Source of the DNA: Panopea generosa | Lineage: Eukaryota > Mollusca > Bivalvia > Adapedonta > Hiatellidae | Assembly (NCBI GenBank): GCA_029582155.1 | Contig: CM055897.1 | Span: forward strand, 10,592,482-10,656,481 | DNA: 64,000 nucleotides | Direction of reading: 5' to 3' | Shown here: positions 62,601 to 64,000 of the stretch, piece after piece | Layout of the letters: every line of letters begins with the position of its first letter | Position numbering within the stretch: the first letter of the stretch is position 1 | Notes under the pieces: model-generated | Told to the model about the DNA's origin: nothing | Databases searched by the model: none | The model's input: the letters and a program-made list of their open reading frames with translations, nothing else | Made by a program: the position numbers and the translations under genes

Positions 62601-64000
62601 TTTGTACAGTTCGTGTTTTGATAGGTCTAGCAAGTACATTATCACGGTTTAAGTTTCGTACAGTTCGTGTTTTGATAGGTCTATCACGTACATTCTCAAG
62701 GTTTAAGTTTTCGTACAGTTCGTGTTCTGATAAGTCTAGCAAGTACATTATCACGGTTTAAGTTTATGTACAGTTCATGTTTTGATAGGTGTAGCACGTA
62801 CATTCTCAAGGTTTTAGTTTTGTACAGTTCGTCTTTTGATGGGTCTAGCACGTACAATCTCAGCGTTTTAGTTTTGTACAGTTCGTGTTTTGATAGGTGT
62901 AGCAAGTACACTCTCACGGTTTTAGTTATCGTACAGTTCGTGTTTTGATAGGTCTAGCACGTACATTCTCAAGGTTTTAGTTTTGTACAGTTCGTGTTTT
63001 GATAGGTCTAGCAAGTACATTATCACGGTTTAAGTTTCTGTACAGTTCATGTTTTGATAGGTGTAGCAAGTACATTCTCAAGGTTTTAGTTTTGTACAGT
63101 TCGTGTTTTGATAGGTCTAGCAAGTACATTCTCAAGGTTTTAGTTTTCGTACAGTTCGTGTTTTGATAGGTCTAGCAAGTACATTCTCACGGTTTTAGTT
63201 TTGTACAGTTCTAGTTTTGATAGATCTAGCACGTACATTCTCAAGGTTTTAGTTTTGTACAGTTCGTGTTTTGATAAGTCTAGCAAGTACATTATCACGG
63301 TTTAAGTTTTGTACAGTTCGTGTTTTGATAGGTCTAGCAAGTACATAATCACGGTTTAAGTTTCTGTACAGTTCATGTTTTGATAGGTGTAGCACGTACA
63401 TTCTCACTGTTTTAGTTTTGTACAGTTCGTGTTTTGATAGGTCTAGCAAGTACATTCACACGGTTTTAGTTTTCGTACAGTTTGTGTTTTGATAGGTTTA
63501 GCAAGTACATTATCACTGTTTTAGTTTTGTACAGTTCGTGTTTTGATAGGTCTAGCAAGTATATTATGAAGGTTTTAAGTTTTGTACAGTTCGTGTTTTG
63601 ATAGGTCTAGCAAGTACATTATCACTGTTTTAATTTTGTACAGTTCGTGTTTTGATAGGTCTAGCAATTACATTCTCACGGTTTTAGTTTTGTACTGTTC
63701 GTGTTTTGATAGGTCTAGCACGTACATTCTCAAGGTTTTAGTTTTGTACAGTTCGTGTTTCGATAGGTCTAGCAAGTACATTTCCTCGGTTTTAGTTTTG
63801 TACAGTTCGTGTTTTGATAGGTGTAGCACGTACATTCTCAAGGTTTTAAGTTTTGTACAGTTCATGTTTTGATAGGTCTAGCACGTACATTCTCAAGTTT
63901 TTAGTTTTGTACAGTTCGTGTTTTGATAGGTCTAGCAAGTACATTCTCACGGTTTTAGTTTTGTACAGTTCGTGTTTTGATAGGTCTTGCACGTACATTC
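56605..64000. repeat. 54-bp minisatellite, >135 units, runs off the window
   Basis: Core GTACAGTTCGTGTTTTGATA, GGTCTAGCAAGTACATTCTC and ACGGTTTTAGTTTT. The left edge is more divergent. Long blocks recur: the variant with TTTTGATGGGTCTAGCAC lies near 60015, 61210 and 62840, about 1.2 and 1.6 kb apart. 54 bases is 18 codons, giving many overlapping spurious frames on both strands. The array begins ~1 kb upstream of receptor exon 1. Confidence 0.95.

Noticed and set aside
56532-63872. Many 60-96-codon frames on both strands (YSSCFDRSSKYILTVLV or LDLSKHELYKTKT type)
   Set aside because: All are readings of the 54-bp minisatellite on both strands. Both strands being open at once argues against coding.

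Overview
The window looks like nuclear DNA of a bivalve mollusc. It is AT-rich and intron-rich, full of minisatellites, and carries several tRNA-headed SINE families, a pearl-type element with internal ~175-bp repeats, and a CR1/Jockey-like LINE with a 2A peptide. No prokaryotic or organellar gene organisation is seen. The assignment to bivalves rests on family recognition, not on a search.

Two host genes can be supported, both on the minus strand. At 1812-2444 is an intact single-exon gene for a Tctex-1 (DYNLT4/5-like) dynein light chain. From 55549 down to at least 13661, probably to 4990, runs a ~42-50 kb multi-exon gene for a type I membrane protein. Its order is signal peptide, IGFBP-like cysteine-rich module, FN3, three VWC modules, three FN3, one transmembrane helix and a short tail. 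Ten exons join with matching phases. Nearly all junctions are phase 1, so each extracellular module is a symmetric cassette. I do not recognise this protein as a named family.

Most of the rest is intron filled with repeats. The intron before the putative last exon (5059-13660) holds a ~5.4 kb element with ~0.9-1 kb terminal inverted repeats (8138-13533), itself invaded by a pearl-type element and apparently inserted in a SINE. The 1b-to-VWC1 intron holds a 2A-bearing LINE with a perfect 11-bp target duplication and an intact 1107-codon frame (29702-33533), plus a dimeric 91-bp satellite-like array. The 3.3 kb intron splitting the first FN3 holds a 30-bp array. The 18 kb first intron holds a 7.2 kb array of 51-bp units with a ~170-bp higher-order period, and an array grown from a SINE A box. 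Upstream of the gene a 54-bp array starts about 1 kb from the first exon and runs off the window.

The most unusual items are the mosaic receptor gene, the young 2A LINE, the long-inverted-repeat element with nested insertions, the array built from a Pol III A box, and the large arrays with periods divisible by three that produce long spurious reading frames.
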